From Prorocentrum cordatum (taxonomy: Eukaryota; Sar; Dinophyceae; Prorocentrales; Prorocentraceae), in the NCBI GenBank assembly GCA_963575745.1, contig CAUYUJ010009558.1:201779-265778 (forward strand): a DNA stretch of 64,000 bases. The letters are read 5' to 3'. Position 1 is the stretch's first letter. Every line of letters starts with the position of its first letter. The notes beneath the pieces were generated by a model. That model did no database searches and was not told the origin of the DNA. It was given only the letters and a program-made list of their open reading frames with translations. Positions 41,090 to 51,913 of this stretch are shown piece by piece. Both the position numbers and the translations under genes were made by a program.

Positions 41090-41300
41090 GGCTGAGGACC
41101 CATGTTGGGACGCACCAAGACATACAGTAGAGCGATGTGCCCTCCGTGAAGGCGTGCGTCTTGCCCGAAAATATGGTACAATCATCTCGTAGCATACCGT
41201 CTCCCGAGCGGTATGACCTGGCAGCGCCCGCCACGGAGCTCCTACTCTCTAAAATTTCTGGGCTCGCGTGTCGCCCCTGGGAGGGCGACGCGAACATAGG
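41090..41300. repeat. Interspersed repeat (CGAGCGGTATGACC family), copy 2
   Basis: Contains GCGTGCGTCTTGCCCGA, CCCGAGCGGTATGACC and a terminal TGTCGCCCCTGGGAGGGCGA hairpin shared with 44,098-44,290. Confidence 0.55.
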
Positions 41301-41599
41301 AGATCGCGGCGGGCGGCTCTGGGGCTCTTGTCTGGCCCTAGAGCCTAGAGGGGCCCTCTGCGGCCCATGGACCGTCAAACAGATACTGGGGATGAAGACC
41401 CGGTCCCGCTGAACGGGTCGAGACCGCGAGGGGTCCACGTTGCGAGAAGAATCGCGACTATTCGGGTCAAGGGAGGGAAACATGACGGAGGACGAGGAAG
41501 GGGAACGGGTGCGAGCATCGGGACCAAGAATATGTCCACTACACCATACTACGTCTGTCCTCTTCTCAATGGGAAATGGCGGCCCAGGCACCGTGTGCA

Positions 41600-41760
41600 T
41601 GTCAACATGTATATATATATATAAACATATATAGATGCGTCTATGTATAGTCATCTATCGATATATATATATATATATATATGTACATATCGATGTATAC
41701 ATATGCATAAACATATGTACATGTATACAAAATGCATTGGTGTCTATATATATACACAGG
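41600..41760. repeat. (TA)n / ATACAT-rich tract
   Basis: TATATATA runs and CATATG-rich sequence, an AT-rich island. No gene. Confidence 0.85.
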
Positions 41761-42212
41761 TACATACATAGACTTGCTTGTGCGACACCTGGCGCCCAGA
41801 AAGCCGGCGGGAAACTTACACACCATACAACGTCATGTGACGATTCTGCGAAGCCCCATGGGACAGGGCACAGATGCCTTAGTGTACCTAAGAGCGCTTC
41901 CCAAGAAGTAATGGAGGGTGGTCAATAGGTAGGAAGGGAGGGACGAGGTTCCTCAGCGGGGAATGGGTCGAGACCTCCGCGGGTCGGCGCTGTGGGGAAA
42001 ACACAACATGACGTCGGGGGCCTTGGGGTCTCATGGAGGTCGGAGGGCGCAAGGGACAGTCGCGAACGTTGGCTTCGCGTGCCGCGGCGGCGACGGCCCC
42101 GGCGAAACACGCCACGCCATGCCATCTGATGCCACGCGTTGCCCCGCTCCGCGGGGCGGCGCAGACCCGGGAAGGTTTGGGACCTTTGCGCTGGGGGGTT
42201 GGGAAGTGATTG

Positions 42213-42376
42213 GCGTTAGGTCGGGCACGTCCTCCTACAGGCGGATTTTCGAAGGAAAATGAAGCATAGTCAAAACAAACCCACAAATAATCAAAAATAG
42301 CCGAAAAGTCGTCCCCTGACCATTGTTTGACTTCTCTTGGATATTCCTCCAGAAGAGGGAGATGCCCAACTTAAAA
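42213..42376. mobile_element. MITE, GTCGGGC-TGTCC ends, copy 3
   Basis: GGTCGGGCACGTCCTCCTAC at the left; CCTCCAGAAGAGGGAGATGC then CCAAC at the right (diverged). TTA borders both sides. AT-rich interior with CAAAAATAG as in copy 2. Confidence 0.6.
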
Positions 42377-42879
42377 TTAGCGTGTCGCGCCGAAGTGAGG
42401 TTGGCAAAAACTGGAAGATCGACACGCTGAGCCGGAGTTCCTGACCGTGGCTGACACCCTCCAAGAAGGAAGGGGCCGAGAGAAAGGGGAAGGAGGAAGG
42501 GCGGGGAGGGAGGGAGTGAGGGCGGAGGAGGAGGAGGAGGCAGGCCTCAGTAAGGAGAGGCAGCTGCCAGATGGGTCGGCTGTCAGCAGCGAATCGGCGA
42601 CATGCCCATGAAGGCGGGGCTCGCAGCGGGGCTGGCATCCTCGGGAGGGGCCCGAAGCACTCCACACGTCTGTTACTCAACTGCCTCATCCCTCATCGAT
42701 CATTCCTCGATCCTCCTCATCCTCGTTCCATAATTCCGGTTCCCTCTCCAAACCTCCTCCCTCTCCTTCCTTCTCCACCTTCCTCCTCTCCGTCTCCTCG
42801 TCGTGCGCACGTCCTCCTCATTTCCTCCATCCCTCCTCCGCCTCCTCCCTCTTCCCTGCCCTGAACCCCTCTTCCACAC

Positions 42880-43120
42880 CATCTTCACTTCCTCCTCCCT
42901 CCTCCTCCCTCCTCCTCCCCCTCCCTCCTCCTCCTCCTCCTCCTCCTCCTCCTCCTCCTCCTCCTCCTCCTCCTCCTCCTCCTCCCTCCCTCCTCCTCCC
43001 TCCTCCTCCTCCTCCTCCTTCCTCCTCCTCCTCCTCCTCCTCCTCCCTCCTCCTCCTCCTCGCCCTCCTCCTCCTCCTCCTCCTCCTCCTCCTCCTCCTC
43101 CTCCTCCTCCTCCCTCCTCC
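42880..43120. repeat. (TCC)n microsatellite
   Basis: TCC array with CTT and TCG interruptions. The CT-rich stretch 42,460-42,880 has no gene. Confidence 0.9.
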
Positions 43121-43139
43121 TCCTGGACCCTCCTCCTCC

Positions 43140-43340
43140 CTCCTCCTGCCTGGACCCCTCGTCCTCGTCGGCGCCGGCGCCGCCACAGGCCGCCCCGCAC
43201 GGCAGCGGCTCGGGGCGGCCGAGGCCGGCCAGCGCCCCGGGCCGGACGCACGCGCCCTCCCCCGGGGCGGGGCCGACGGGGCCGCCGGGCCGCGCGGTGC
43301 TGCCGAGGGAGAGCCGCCGCGGCCTTTGCGCATGCGGCCG
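43140..43340. other. GC-rich non-repeat island between microsatellites; possible exon
   Basis: Roughly 200 bases free of simple repeats between a TCC and a CAT array. Open on both strands without Arg runs in one frame each. No splice sites or domain decide the strand, so no coding call is made. Confidence 0.2.
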
Positions 43341-43342
43341 GT

Positions 43343-43437
43343 TGCAGCAGCAGCAGCAGGAGCAGCAGCAGCAGCAGCAGGAGCAGCATCAGCATCAGCA
43401 TCATCGTCATCGTCATCAGCATCAGCATCAGCATCAG

Positions 43438-43496
<59 letters not shown>

Positions 43497-43515
43497 GCAT
43501 CAGCATCAGCATCAG

Positions 43516-43550
<35 letters not shown>

Positions 43551-43860
43551 GCGTCATCATCACCATCAGCATCATCGTCATCAGCATCAGCATCATCATC
43601 ATCATCATCATCGTCATCAGCATCAGCATCAGCATCAGCATCATCAGCATCATCATCAGCATCAGCATCGTCATCATCGTCATCATCATAATCAGCATCA
43701 TCAGCATCATCATCAGCATCAGCATCCTCATCATCGTCATCATCATCATCATTCAGATCACAATCATATCACCATCATCATCATCATCATCATCATCAGC
43801 ATCAGTATCATCATCGTCATCGTCATCATCGTCATCATCGTCATCATCGTCATCATCATG
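43343..43860. repeat. (CAG)n then (CAT/CAG)n microsatellite
   Basis: CAG repeats (43,343-43,385) grade into CAT with regular GCATCA variants. Ile-, His- or Ser-rich frames are artefacts. The downstream stretch 43,861-44,097 holds a GGGGACC..AGTGAGGCC phrase also found at 61,190. Confidence 0.9.
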
Positions 43861-44097
43861 ATCGCACCACCCCATCTGATTCACCAAAAGATGGCCCCCA
43901 ACCTTTTGGGCGGGGGACCTAAGTTAGGAGTGCCAAGCTCAAGCATTTGGCATGGGAGGTTTTTTATCTCTCTGAAGACGTGCCAGACCAAACCGCCCAG
44001 AAGGATCATCCCTCAGGCCGAGACGGGGACCGCAGTGAGGCCAGGTCTTCACTATGTTATGAGGGTTAGGGTATCTGGTTTTCTCGATGACCATCAT

Positions 44098-44290
44098 GGG
44101 GCGCACAAGGACATACTGGTACGATGCGTCCTCCCCCGAGGCGTGCGTCCGACTCCGAGCATATAAAGTACACAAGTCTGATAGTTCAACGTTACCCGAG
44201 CGGTACGGTCCAAAAGAGCCAGCCACGACGCGAAAACTAGAAGAGTTGTCAGTGCGCGCGTCGCCCCTGAGGGGGGTGACGCGCACATGA
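44098..44290. repeat. Interspersed repeat (CGAGCGGTATGACC family), copy 3
   Basis: GGTACGATGCGTCC, GGCGTGCGTCCGA, CCCGAGCGGTACGG and the terminal hairpin GTCGCCCCTGAGGGGGGTGA align with 41,090-41,300. No gene is seen to 44,645. Confidence 0.55.
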
Positions 44291-44645
44291 TATCAGTGTG
44301 TTGGGGCGACGCCGACACCACGCGATCTGATCGCAGCCCCGACCACGACGGCCACCTCGCCGATCACGGACCGACCACGCATCCCAGCTCGGACGATCGC
44401 GTGACCAAGCCGAACCGATCGCATGTAGGGAACCGAGCTCCATGCACCGACGCTGTTTCTGGCCCTGCACTGAAACTCGCTCAGGAAAGCAGAGCCTGGT
44501 GTGTACGGGATGTTAGTGTTTACAGCCTTCGTCGTCTCCCTGGAAAACTGGGGAACAGCTATACACCACACCGCCCCGACGTCTCGTCCGTGACCCTCAG
44601 AAAAAGTCCAGGGATTGAAAGACAGCGCGCCGCTGGTAATTGGGC

Positions 44646-44871
44646 GCCCGAGTTATCCGGGGTAACTCGGGCCCGGGGTAACTCGGGTTTGGATTCCCGA
44701 AAAAGGAACCCGAGTTAGCCCTGACCCGAGTTACCCCTGATGGTTCGGGGCGCTGGACGCCCGAGTTATCCGGGGTAACTCGGGTCCGGGGTAACTCGGG
44801 TTTGGATTCCCGAAAAAGGAACCCGAGTTAGCCCTGACCCGAGTTACCCCTGATGCTTCGGGGCTCCGAGG
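44646..44871 (+). repeat. 113-bp tandem duplication with GGGGTAACTC palindromes
   Basis: Two nearly identical units start GCCCGAGTTATCCGGGGTAA and end TTACCCCTGATG(G/C)TTCGGGG. Each contains facing CCGAGTTA / GGTAACTCGG segments able to fold. Confidence 0.9.
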
Positions 44872-45212
44872 TGATGTAGATGTTCCCGTTTCCGATCACC
44901 GCGGCCAGTGATCGCCGGCCGTCGTGCTCGGCACGGCAGGCCCGCTGAGGCCGTGGCCCGCGGTCGCTCGTCGGCAGGCTCAGCCGGCCGCCTGTCGGCA
45001 GCGCGCCCGGGGGGGTATCCGGAGACCCCGGCGTCGGGCTTCATCGGGAGCGATCGATGGGGGGGGGGGGAGCGTGCACATTTATTTTTGTGTGTTTCAT
45101 CTCAAGGGGCCCGCGGGTTCCCAGGGCCTCGGGCGGTGAAGTGCCAAGCCACGCCGGGCGACAAGCAGTGGCTGCGGCGGCACCTGTGGATTGCCCTGGA
45201 TCGCCGGCTGGG

Positions 45213-45565
45213 GGGGGGAAACGTGCACATCAGTTCGCGCACCATGTAAACCCCTTTAGGCAACAAGAGGTGGACATTCCTCCCCCCCCCCCGTTGTCGC
45301 ACCCCCACGGGACACACAAATAAATACATACACATAAAAGGATTTCCCATCTTTTCTCATATGTTCTGGGTTTTCGTATTCCCGCCACTTTCCATGTGTT
45401 CCCATATTTTCTTGGGGATCGACGATTAATTGTGTCTGCGTGTTTTGTCCCCCTCCTGATTAAAGAGGGGCGATAGGTAAGGGGGGAGACGTGCACACTT
45501 CGTGCAACGTGTAGACCCCTCTAGGCCACAAAAGGTGGACATCCCTCCACCCCCCAGGTCGTCGC
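45213..45565 (+). repeat. Two copies of a GTGCACAT-type repeat flanking another element
   Basis: GGGGGGAAACGTGCACATC ... GTAAACCCCTTTAGGCAACA ... GGTGGACATTCCTCC at 45,213-45,300 recurs at 45,482-45,565. The GGGACACACAAATAAA element sits between them. Confidence 0.6.
45303..45459 (+). mobile_element. GGGACACACAAATAAA repeat, copy 4
   Basis: GGGACACACAAATAAATACA at the left, TCGACGATTAATTGTGTCTG and TTTTGTCCCCCTCCTGA at the right. Confidence 0.65.
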
Positions 45566-45769
45566 AGCCCCATGACTCGACGCCCGATAGAGCTGCACCG
45601 CTGTCGCACCGCACTTCTCTGCCCGGTTTCGGGCCCCAGGACCCTCACAGATCGATCCAGCACGAAAGATGATGCAGAAAGATGGGGTCTAGGGCTCTGG
45701 TCGTGATTTTTGGCAACGTTGCAACTTCTGGCAACGACGGATCTCAGGGGAAGGCAAAAGGGGGGGGGA

Positions 45770-45985
45770 TGCTATGTTGCATCTTCGGGGGGGCATGTCT
45801 GTCCTGTCGCCCCCCCATCCGCGTCGAATCCGTGTCGCATCCATGCCAGACTCGTCAAATCCGCGTCGAAACAAAGCAAAATCCGCGTCGAGTCCGCTTC
45901 GAGTCGCGTCGGGCACAAGAACAGACACCAATCTTGTGGACAGACGAGGTCCCACAAAGCTGCAATGTGAGCGGCTGGTCTTCTC
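45770..45985 (+). repeat. CCGCGTCGAAT minisatellite element, copy 1
   Basis: Degenerate 12-13-bp units (AATCCGCGTCGAGTC) framed by TGTCTGTCCTGTCGC and ACAGACACCAATCTTGTGGA. The same frame and repeat occur at 62,960-63,170. Confidence 0.6.
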
Positions 45986-46026
45986 AGAAAGTTCAGTAGG
46001 AAGCTACACGTGAATCATACCCCTAA

Positions 46027-46320
46027 CCCTACCACGACGACGACGACAACGAGGACAACGACAACCGCGGCGACGACAGCGACAACGACGAGGACAGCGA
46101 GCGACGACATAGACGAGGACGACCAGCGACGAAGGCGGGAACGACGACGAGGAGAACGACGACGATGGCGGCGGCGACGACGACGGCGGCGGTGACGACG
46201 ACAATGACGACGACGTCGGCGACGACGACGGCGACGACGGCGGCGACGACGACGGCGGCGACGACGACGGCGACGACGACGGCGACGACGACGACGATGA
46301 CGAGGGACGACGACGACCGG
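46027..46320. repeat. (GAC)n trinucleotide repeat
   Basis: ACG/GAC/GGC units; Thr/Arg-, Asp- or Val/Ser-rich frames only. Confidence 0.85.
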
Positions 46321-46436
46321 CGACGGCGAACGGCGGCGACGCCACCGTGCGCGCCAGCGCCCGCGCCCGCCGCAAGCGAGGCGGACCTGCGCGGCCCGGA
46401 GCGCCGCGGCAGGGGGGGGGGCGGGGAGTCGCTCCC

Positions 46437-46698
46437 CTTACTCCTCCTTCGCCCCCTCTTCCTCCCCCCCCCTCCTCTTCCCCCTCCTCCTCCCCCTCCT
46501 CCTCCTCCTCCTTCTCCTCCTCCTCCTCCTTCTCCTCCTGCTCCTCCTACTCCTCCTCCTACCGCCCTCCTCCTCCTCTTCCCCCCATCCTCATCCTCTC
46601 CTCCTCCTCCTCCTCCTCCTGCTTCCCTTCTCCTCCTCCTCCTCCTCCCCCTCCTCCTCCTCCTCCTCCTCCTCCTCCTCCTCCTCCTCCTCCTCCTC
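46437..46698 (+). repeat. (TCC)n microsatellite, left flank of LINE copy 3
   Basis: TCC array that stops exactly where LINE-coding sequence begins (TCCTCAG then CGCGCGTGG). The same repeat resumes in the same orientation at 49,597. Confidence 0.9.
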
Positions 46699-49596
46699 AG
46701 CGCGCGTGGCAAGCGTGCTCAACGCGGTGGAGGCGGGGGCCCCCTGGCCGACCGCCCAGGCCACCATCCTCTTCGACCTCCTCGCCAAGCAGGCTGGGGG
46801 CTTCCGGAACCTCGGGCTGCTGCCTGAGCTCGCGCGGCTATGGGAGACCATCCGCATGCCGTACGCCAGGCAGTGGGAGCAGGCGCAGCGGCGAGCCTAT
46901 GATTGGGCTGCCAAAGGTCGCTCCAGCGAGAGGGCCGCGTGGGTGCAGGCGCTGTTCTGCGAGGCCACCGCGGCTCAGGACCTCGAGTACGCGGTCACGT
47001 ACTTCGACTTGGTCAAGTGCTTCGAGTACGTGACGCACGCCATGGTGTGGCATGCGGGGCTCCACTGGGGCTTCAACCGCGTCGTGCTGAAGGTCGTCCT
47101 GAGGATCTACGCGATGGTGCGGAGGATCGTACTGGACGGCAGCTACACCGTGGGCAGGCGATGGGGCAGGGGCATCGTGGCGGGCAGCCGCTTCGCCCCC
47201 TTCTGCCTCAAGCTGGTCATCTTCATGGAGCTGGACAAGGTGGTGGCAGCTTGCCCGTGGGCCGACACATGCCTCTTCTTCGACGACCTGGCGGTGGCGA
47301 CGAAGGGGCTCAGGGAGTTCGTGCGGCACTGGCATCCGCATCTCGTGCAGGCGCTGATCTACATGTTCGAGGTTACCCTGGACATGGTGGTCTCCAAGGG
47401 CGAGCAGGGGAAGACGGTCACGCTGGCCTCGACCACCCCGCTGCAGGACGAGCTCACCAAGCGCATCCGCCCTCTGGGGGTGCGCATGGCCAACAAGGAG
47501 AAGCACCTGGGCGTCACCACGGCCGCGGGGCGACATCGGCGGGTGGGCGCTTTCAGCAAGAGGGCGCTCAAGTTTGCAGCACGGCGGGACCGCATCGCGC
47601 GCGTCAGGCGCGCAGGCGGGCCAGCCGCCAAGATCGTGCGCCAGGCCAAGGTCCCTTCGCTCCTCTACGGCGTGCAGGTCATGGGCATGGCAGATACCAA
47701 ACTCGGCGAGCTGCGGCAGTCGGTCGCGACCTCGCTTCAGGGCAACACCAAAGGCAGATCTACGTTCCTCGCCCTGCTGGCGGACGACGTGGACCCAGGC
47801 ACGCTGGTCAACTCGGCGCCGATTCTGGCCTGGGCGCAGGCGTGGCGGGAGACTTATCGCCAGCCAGAGCTCATCCCCGAGCTGCAGGCGGCATGGCAGA
47901 AGTGGGCGCTGCGAGTGGAGCGCGCCAAGTCCCCCTGGCAGCTTGTACGAGGGCCCGCCGGGGCTTTCGTGGCGACGGTACGCAGGCTGGGATGGATGAC
48001 GCAGGCGGCGCACTCCATTACCATCGGGGCGGAGGTGCTGGACTTGCGGGTCGTGCCGCTCCACGCCTTGCGGCACTACGTCAAGGGGGCCACCGAGCAG
48101 GGCCTCAAGGACGCCTGGGTGGAGAAGTGGGGCGAAAAGCTGGGCCTGCAGTCCGTGTTCGTGCAGCCCGTGCGGGCGCTCCTCAGGCGCCCCCTGCGCG
48201 GGCGCTGGACGCAGGCGCACCAGACGCGCGTCCGCACCCTCTGGTGCGGGGGCACGTGGCCACAGCTGCGCCTCGTCCAGAAGGGCGCGGCGGAGAACGA
48301 CACCTGCCAGGCTTGCCAGGGCGCGCGAGGGACCGACCGGCATCGGACTTTCGAGTGCCCCGCGCGCGAGGCCCACCGCCGCGAGGTGAAGGGGCACCAC
48401 ATCGTGCAGCGGGGCGCCAACCCCTGGCCAGGCACGGAACAGCTCAGGGGCCGCGGGTTGGCCAACGACCCCGCGGTGGAGTTCGGGCTGTGGGACTTGC
48501 CATCGATGGACACCCTCCTGGTCCACGGCGAGTTCGACGGCTTCGTCACGTGCGATGTCTACACCGACGGCAGCCTGCTGTACGGCAGCTACGCGGCTTT
48601 GCGGCGAGGAGGCTGGGCGCTCGTGCAGCTGACGCCCGACATGCAACTGCGTTTCGCTTGCTACGGGCCCCAGCCAGGGGCGCAATGGCAGCAGGCGATT
48701 TCCCGGAGTGAATTGGAGGCACTTCGGCGCGTGCTGGAGGTGGCCTGCCCGCCGCTCACCATCTGGACCGACTGCCAGAGAATTCTCGACGGCTTCGCGC
48801 GCGGCCCTGCCTGGGCCGAGAGGCCGAGCACGATGCATTCTGAGACGTGGAGCCGCTGCTGGGCCCTGATCGCCGAGAACTGCGGCATCGGCCCGAGGGG
48901 GATTCGATTTCAGAACAAGAAGGCGCACGCGACGCGTGCCCAGCGTCAAGTCATCATGGGCCTCGCGCAGTTTGCTGGAAATAAATACGTGGATCAGCAC
49001 GCCAAGCTAGGAGCAAAACAGCACGAGCATGTAGCCTGGCAGCGAGAAGTGTATATCCAACGAAACAAACTCGCTTCGGATGTGTTAGAATGTTCCGCTT
49101 ACGTCGAGGTTCTCGGCCAGGGGCTCGTCGACACCTCCGAGGAGTTCGGAACCGCGCAGAGCGGCTCCGAGCCAGCCTCCCGCGCCCCCACCCCCGCAGC
49201 CTAGTGGGGGAGTGGAGGCGCCTGCGGGACCTCTACCGCCGCCACCTGGCCTCCCTCTGCCTTCTCGGGCCGATCTGGATGGGGACGGAGGTAAGATAGA
49301 GCTTGCCCGCGCCAGAGGCCACCGTCTCGTGCGCCTCCCAAGAGAGTGGTATTTTGCCGTCGGTGTGCAAGGTACGCCCAAGACAGATGGCTCGGTCTTC
49401 TGTCTCAGTGTCTTGGGGGCGATCCTCGGAAGATCTCTGGGCGTTTGCATCGATTGGGGGAAGGGCGACACCCGACCACCGACCGCCTTTTCTGATGCAG
49501 CCCCATGTCGCCCAGGAGAGGCCTGGGGGATGGTGCTGTCTCATCGTCGTCGGTCGCGCTCTCTTGCTCATGGCATGGCAGATCAGGATAGCAGAA
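46699..49596 (+). mobile_element. LINE copy 3, 5'-truncated, between TCC tracts
   Basis: Coding sequence begins within the reverse-transcriptase domain and is followed by about 390 bases of 3' non-coding sequence ending GATAGCAGAA. No poly(A) tract is present. TCC microsatellite lies on both sides. No clear target duplication can be read. Confidence 0.8.
46706..49204 (+). pseudogene. LINE ORF2 fragment: reverse transcriptase and RNase H
   Basis: The frame is uninterrupted for 832 codons but lacks the endonuclease and the RT finger region; the listed start is a GTG beside the truncation, not a real start. RT motif A is TYFDLVKCFEYV (Asp at about residue 101). Motif C reads FFDD (residues 191-194) where LINEs usually have YxDD. 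A zinc-finger-like CQACQ...H...FECP lies near residue 533. RNase H follows from about residue 617 with VYTDGS, SRSELEAL, WTDC and NKYVDQHAKLG, so the catalytic residues appear kept. The intact frame points to a recent insertion. It is a truncated retrotransposon protein, not a host gene. Confidence 0.85.
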
Positions 49597-50057
49597 TCCT
49601 CCTCCTCCTCCTCCTCCTCCTCCTCCTCCCCCATCCCCTATTCCTCCTCCTCCCCCTCCTCCTCCTTCTCCTCCTCGTCCTCCTCCTCCTCTTCTTCCTC
49701 CTCCTCTTCCTCCTCCTCTTCCTCCTCCTCCTCCTGTTCCTCCTCCTCCTCCTCCTCCTCCTCCTACCGCCCTCCTCCCCCTCGTCCTCCTCCTCCTCCT
49801 CCTCGTCCTCCTCCTCCTCCTCGTCCTCCTCCTCCTCTTGCTCCTCCTCCTCCTCCTTCTCCTCCTGCTCCTCCTGCTCCTCCTGCTCCTCCTCCTCCTT
49901 CTCCTCCTCCGCCGCCTCCGCCTCCTCCTCATGCTTCTCCTCCTCCTCCTCCTCCTCATCATCATCCTCCTCCTGCGCCCCCTCTCCTCCTGCTCCTCCT
50001 CATTCTCCTCCTCCTCCTTCTCCTCCTCCTCCTCATCCTCATCCTGTTCCTCCTTTC
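49597..50057 (+). repeat. (TCC)n microsatellite, right flank of LINE copy 3
   Basis: TCC array with CGT, TTC and TGC interruptions, same orientation as the left flank. Confidence 0.9.
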
Positions 50058-50399
50058 TCCACCGTTTCGGTCCTCCCGAAGCTGAAAAACAAATCGAAGA
50101 GATGTCGGAAGGCACTGTGATCTGGGCGCTGCAATTTTGTCGCGCTGAGCATGTTCGTCCGTTCTCGGGCCCAAGGGCCCTCACAGATCGATCCAGCTGA
50201 GCAAATGCTCAAGAAAGAGAAGGCCAATAGTGCTGGTCGTGACTTGTCGCGATGTTGCCTTTTGTTCCGCCACGTTGGATCTCAGGGGGAGAGGAGGAGG
50301 AGAGGAGGAGGAGGAGCAGGAGGAGGACCAGTGTAAACCCAAGATTCATCAACGATGTTGAAATACACCCTCCCTCGAAGATCCCTCTCCACAGGCCCG

Positions 50400-51195
50400 T
50401 GCAAAGAAACATTTCAGCTGAGCGAATTGCCGCGTTGGGGGGCAGCCGTGTGAACATCTTCAAGCGCGCCAAAACGCCATTCTCGGGACTCCAACGCCGC
50501 GAGTTAACCTGACTGTCATATCTGAGTGATCCCGAATCGTGCCGCAACACCAGCCCTGGGACTTCAACACCGCGAATCAACGAAACTGGTGCGAAGTAAC
50601 TGTTGCGCCCTGACAATCCTGAATCGTTCCAATTGCAATGTCGGGTATGTTAACTATTCGAATCAGTGGTACCCTTCCCAATGTGTACGACAAAATTGCG
50701 CGACGCTGAAACGATCACCACATTTTGAAAAGGAACCGCCCTCAATCCGTAAAACTCTTGCAATGTTTAAGATGAGAACGCGCGGCGCTAAGGCACGAAC
50801 TACATGCTGAAAACGGCCCGCCCTCAACCCGTGAATCTCTTGCACAATGTTTACAACGTATGTGCGCAGCGCGAACGCGATATACACAGTTTGAGAAAAC
50901 TCAATCTGGGAAGCTCTTGCAATTGTCTAAAACAGATGCGCGCGGCGCAAAGACGAGATGCACATGTTTAAAACCAACCGTCCTCAATCAGTGACACTCT
51001 TGCGACATTTCCCTCTACATATTCATATATATATATATCTGTATAATGCACCCTGCGCTAAAACGGAATCCACATTTTGAAACGGGCCCGTCCTCAATCC
51101 GCGAAGCTCTTGCAACTTGTTGGGACAAATGTGCGCGGCGCTGAGGCGAGAGCCACATTTTGAAAGCGGCCCGCCCTCCATATGTGAAGCTGCTG
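50400..51195. repeat. Degenerate tandem repeats, about 80-bp unit, AT-richer
   Basis: From 50,718 about six diverged units carry CACATTTTGAAA, CCGCCCTCAATCCGTGA, CTCTTGCAA and GCGCGGCGC in order, at roughly 77-110-bp spacing. A (TA)n run sits in the fourth. Before them, two related units contain GGGACTYCAACRCCGCGA. No gene. Confidence 0.75.
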
Positions 51196-51252
51196 TCAAT
51201 TTGACGCATCAGGGTCCATAAATGGTGAACAGCTTCGGCCCGTGTAAAAGGA

Positions 51253-51443
51253 ATGGAGGAGCAGGAGGAGGAGGAGGTGGGAGGAGGAGGGGAGGGGGGG
51301 GAGGGAAGAGGGGGAGGAGGGGAGGAAGGAGGAGAAGGTGGAGGAGGGGGAGGAGGAGAGTGGGGGAGGAGGAGAGGAGGAGGAGGAGTGGATGAGATGA
51401 GGAGGATGAGGAGGGAGGAAGAGGAGGAGGAGGAGGAGGAGGA
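51253..51443. repeat. (GGA)n microsatellite
   Basis: GGA array in the opposite sense to the TCC tract that flanks the LINE 160 bases further on. Confidence 0.9.
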
Positions 51444-51603
51444 TCGAGGATTTACGAGGGTTTGCTTGGGGGTCCCTGGGGATTCTGGGTCGTCCAGCGG
51501 GGCCCGATGTCTCGAGGAGGCTGCGCCCCCCACCCTCCCCAGACCCCCGACGTCGTGACTTCTCTCTTGCAGCGCGGACCTCTGGTGATGTCGATCCTTT
51601 CCC

Positions 51604-51647
51604 CCTCCTCCTCCTCCTCCTCCTCCTCCTCCTCCCCCTCCTCCTCG
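51604..51647 (+). repeat. (TCC)n microsatellite, left flank of LINE copy 1
   Basis: Ends CCTCCTCCTCG (51,637-51,647). The same 11 bases recur after the LINE poly(A) at 58,245-58,255, consistent with a target duplication. Confidence 0.85.
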
Positions 51648-51913
51648 TAGCTGTCCTGTGCCCGAGCATCGGGCATTGCACACACCAACTTCAGGACAGC
51701 ATTGTGTGTGCGAGCCTTTTGTGGCTTCGGTTTCCTTCTCGCATGTCCAAGAATGCTTGGCAGCTTCGCAGCAATGGCGGTGGGGCGTGGTCGACGCAGG
51801 CTCCCTGGAGAACAGGGCCGTCGGCGGCCAGGGCTGCGCCATCGCCAGGCCAGTGGGGCACTCAGGCTGGCGACGACAGACCCTGGAACTGGTCCCCTTC
51901 CCGCTAAGGCCCA

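Noticed and set aside
46838-49000. 720-codon minus-strand frame opposite the LINE RT
   Set aside because: A shadow of a GC-rich coding sequence. The plus strand carries recognisable RT and RNase H motifs.
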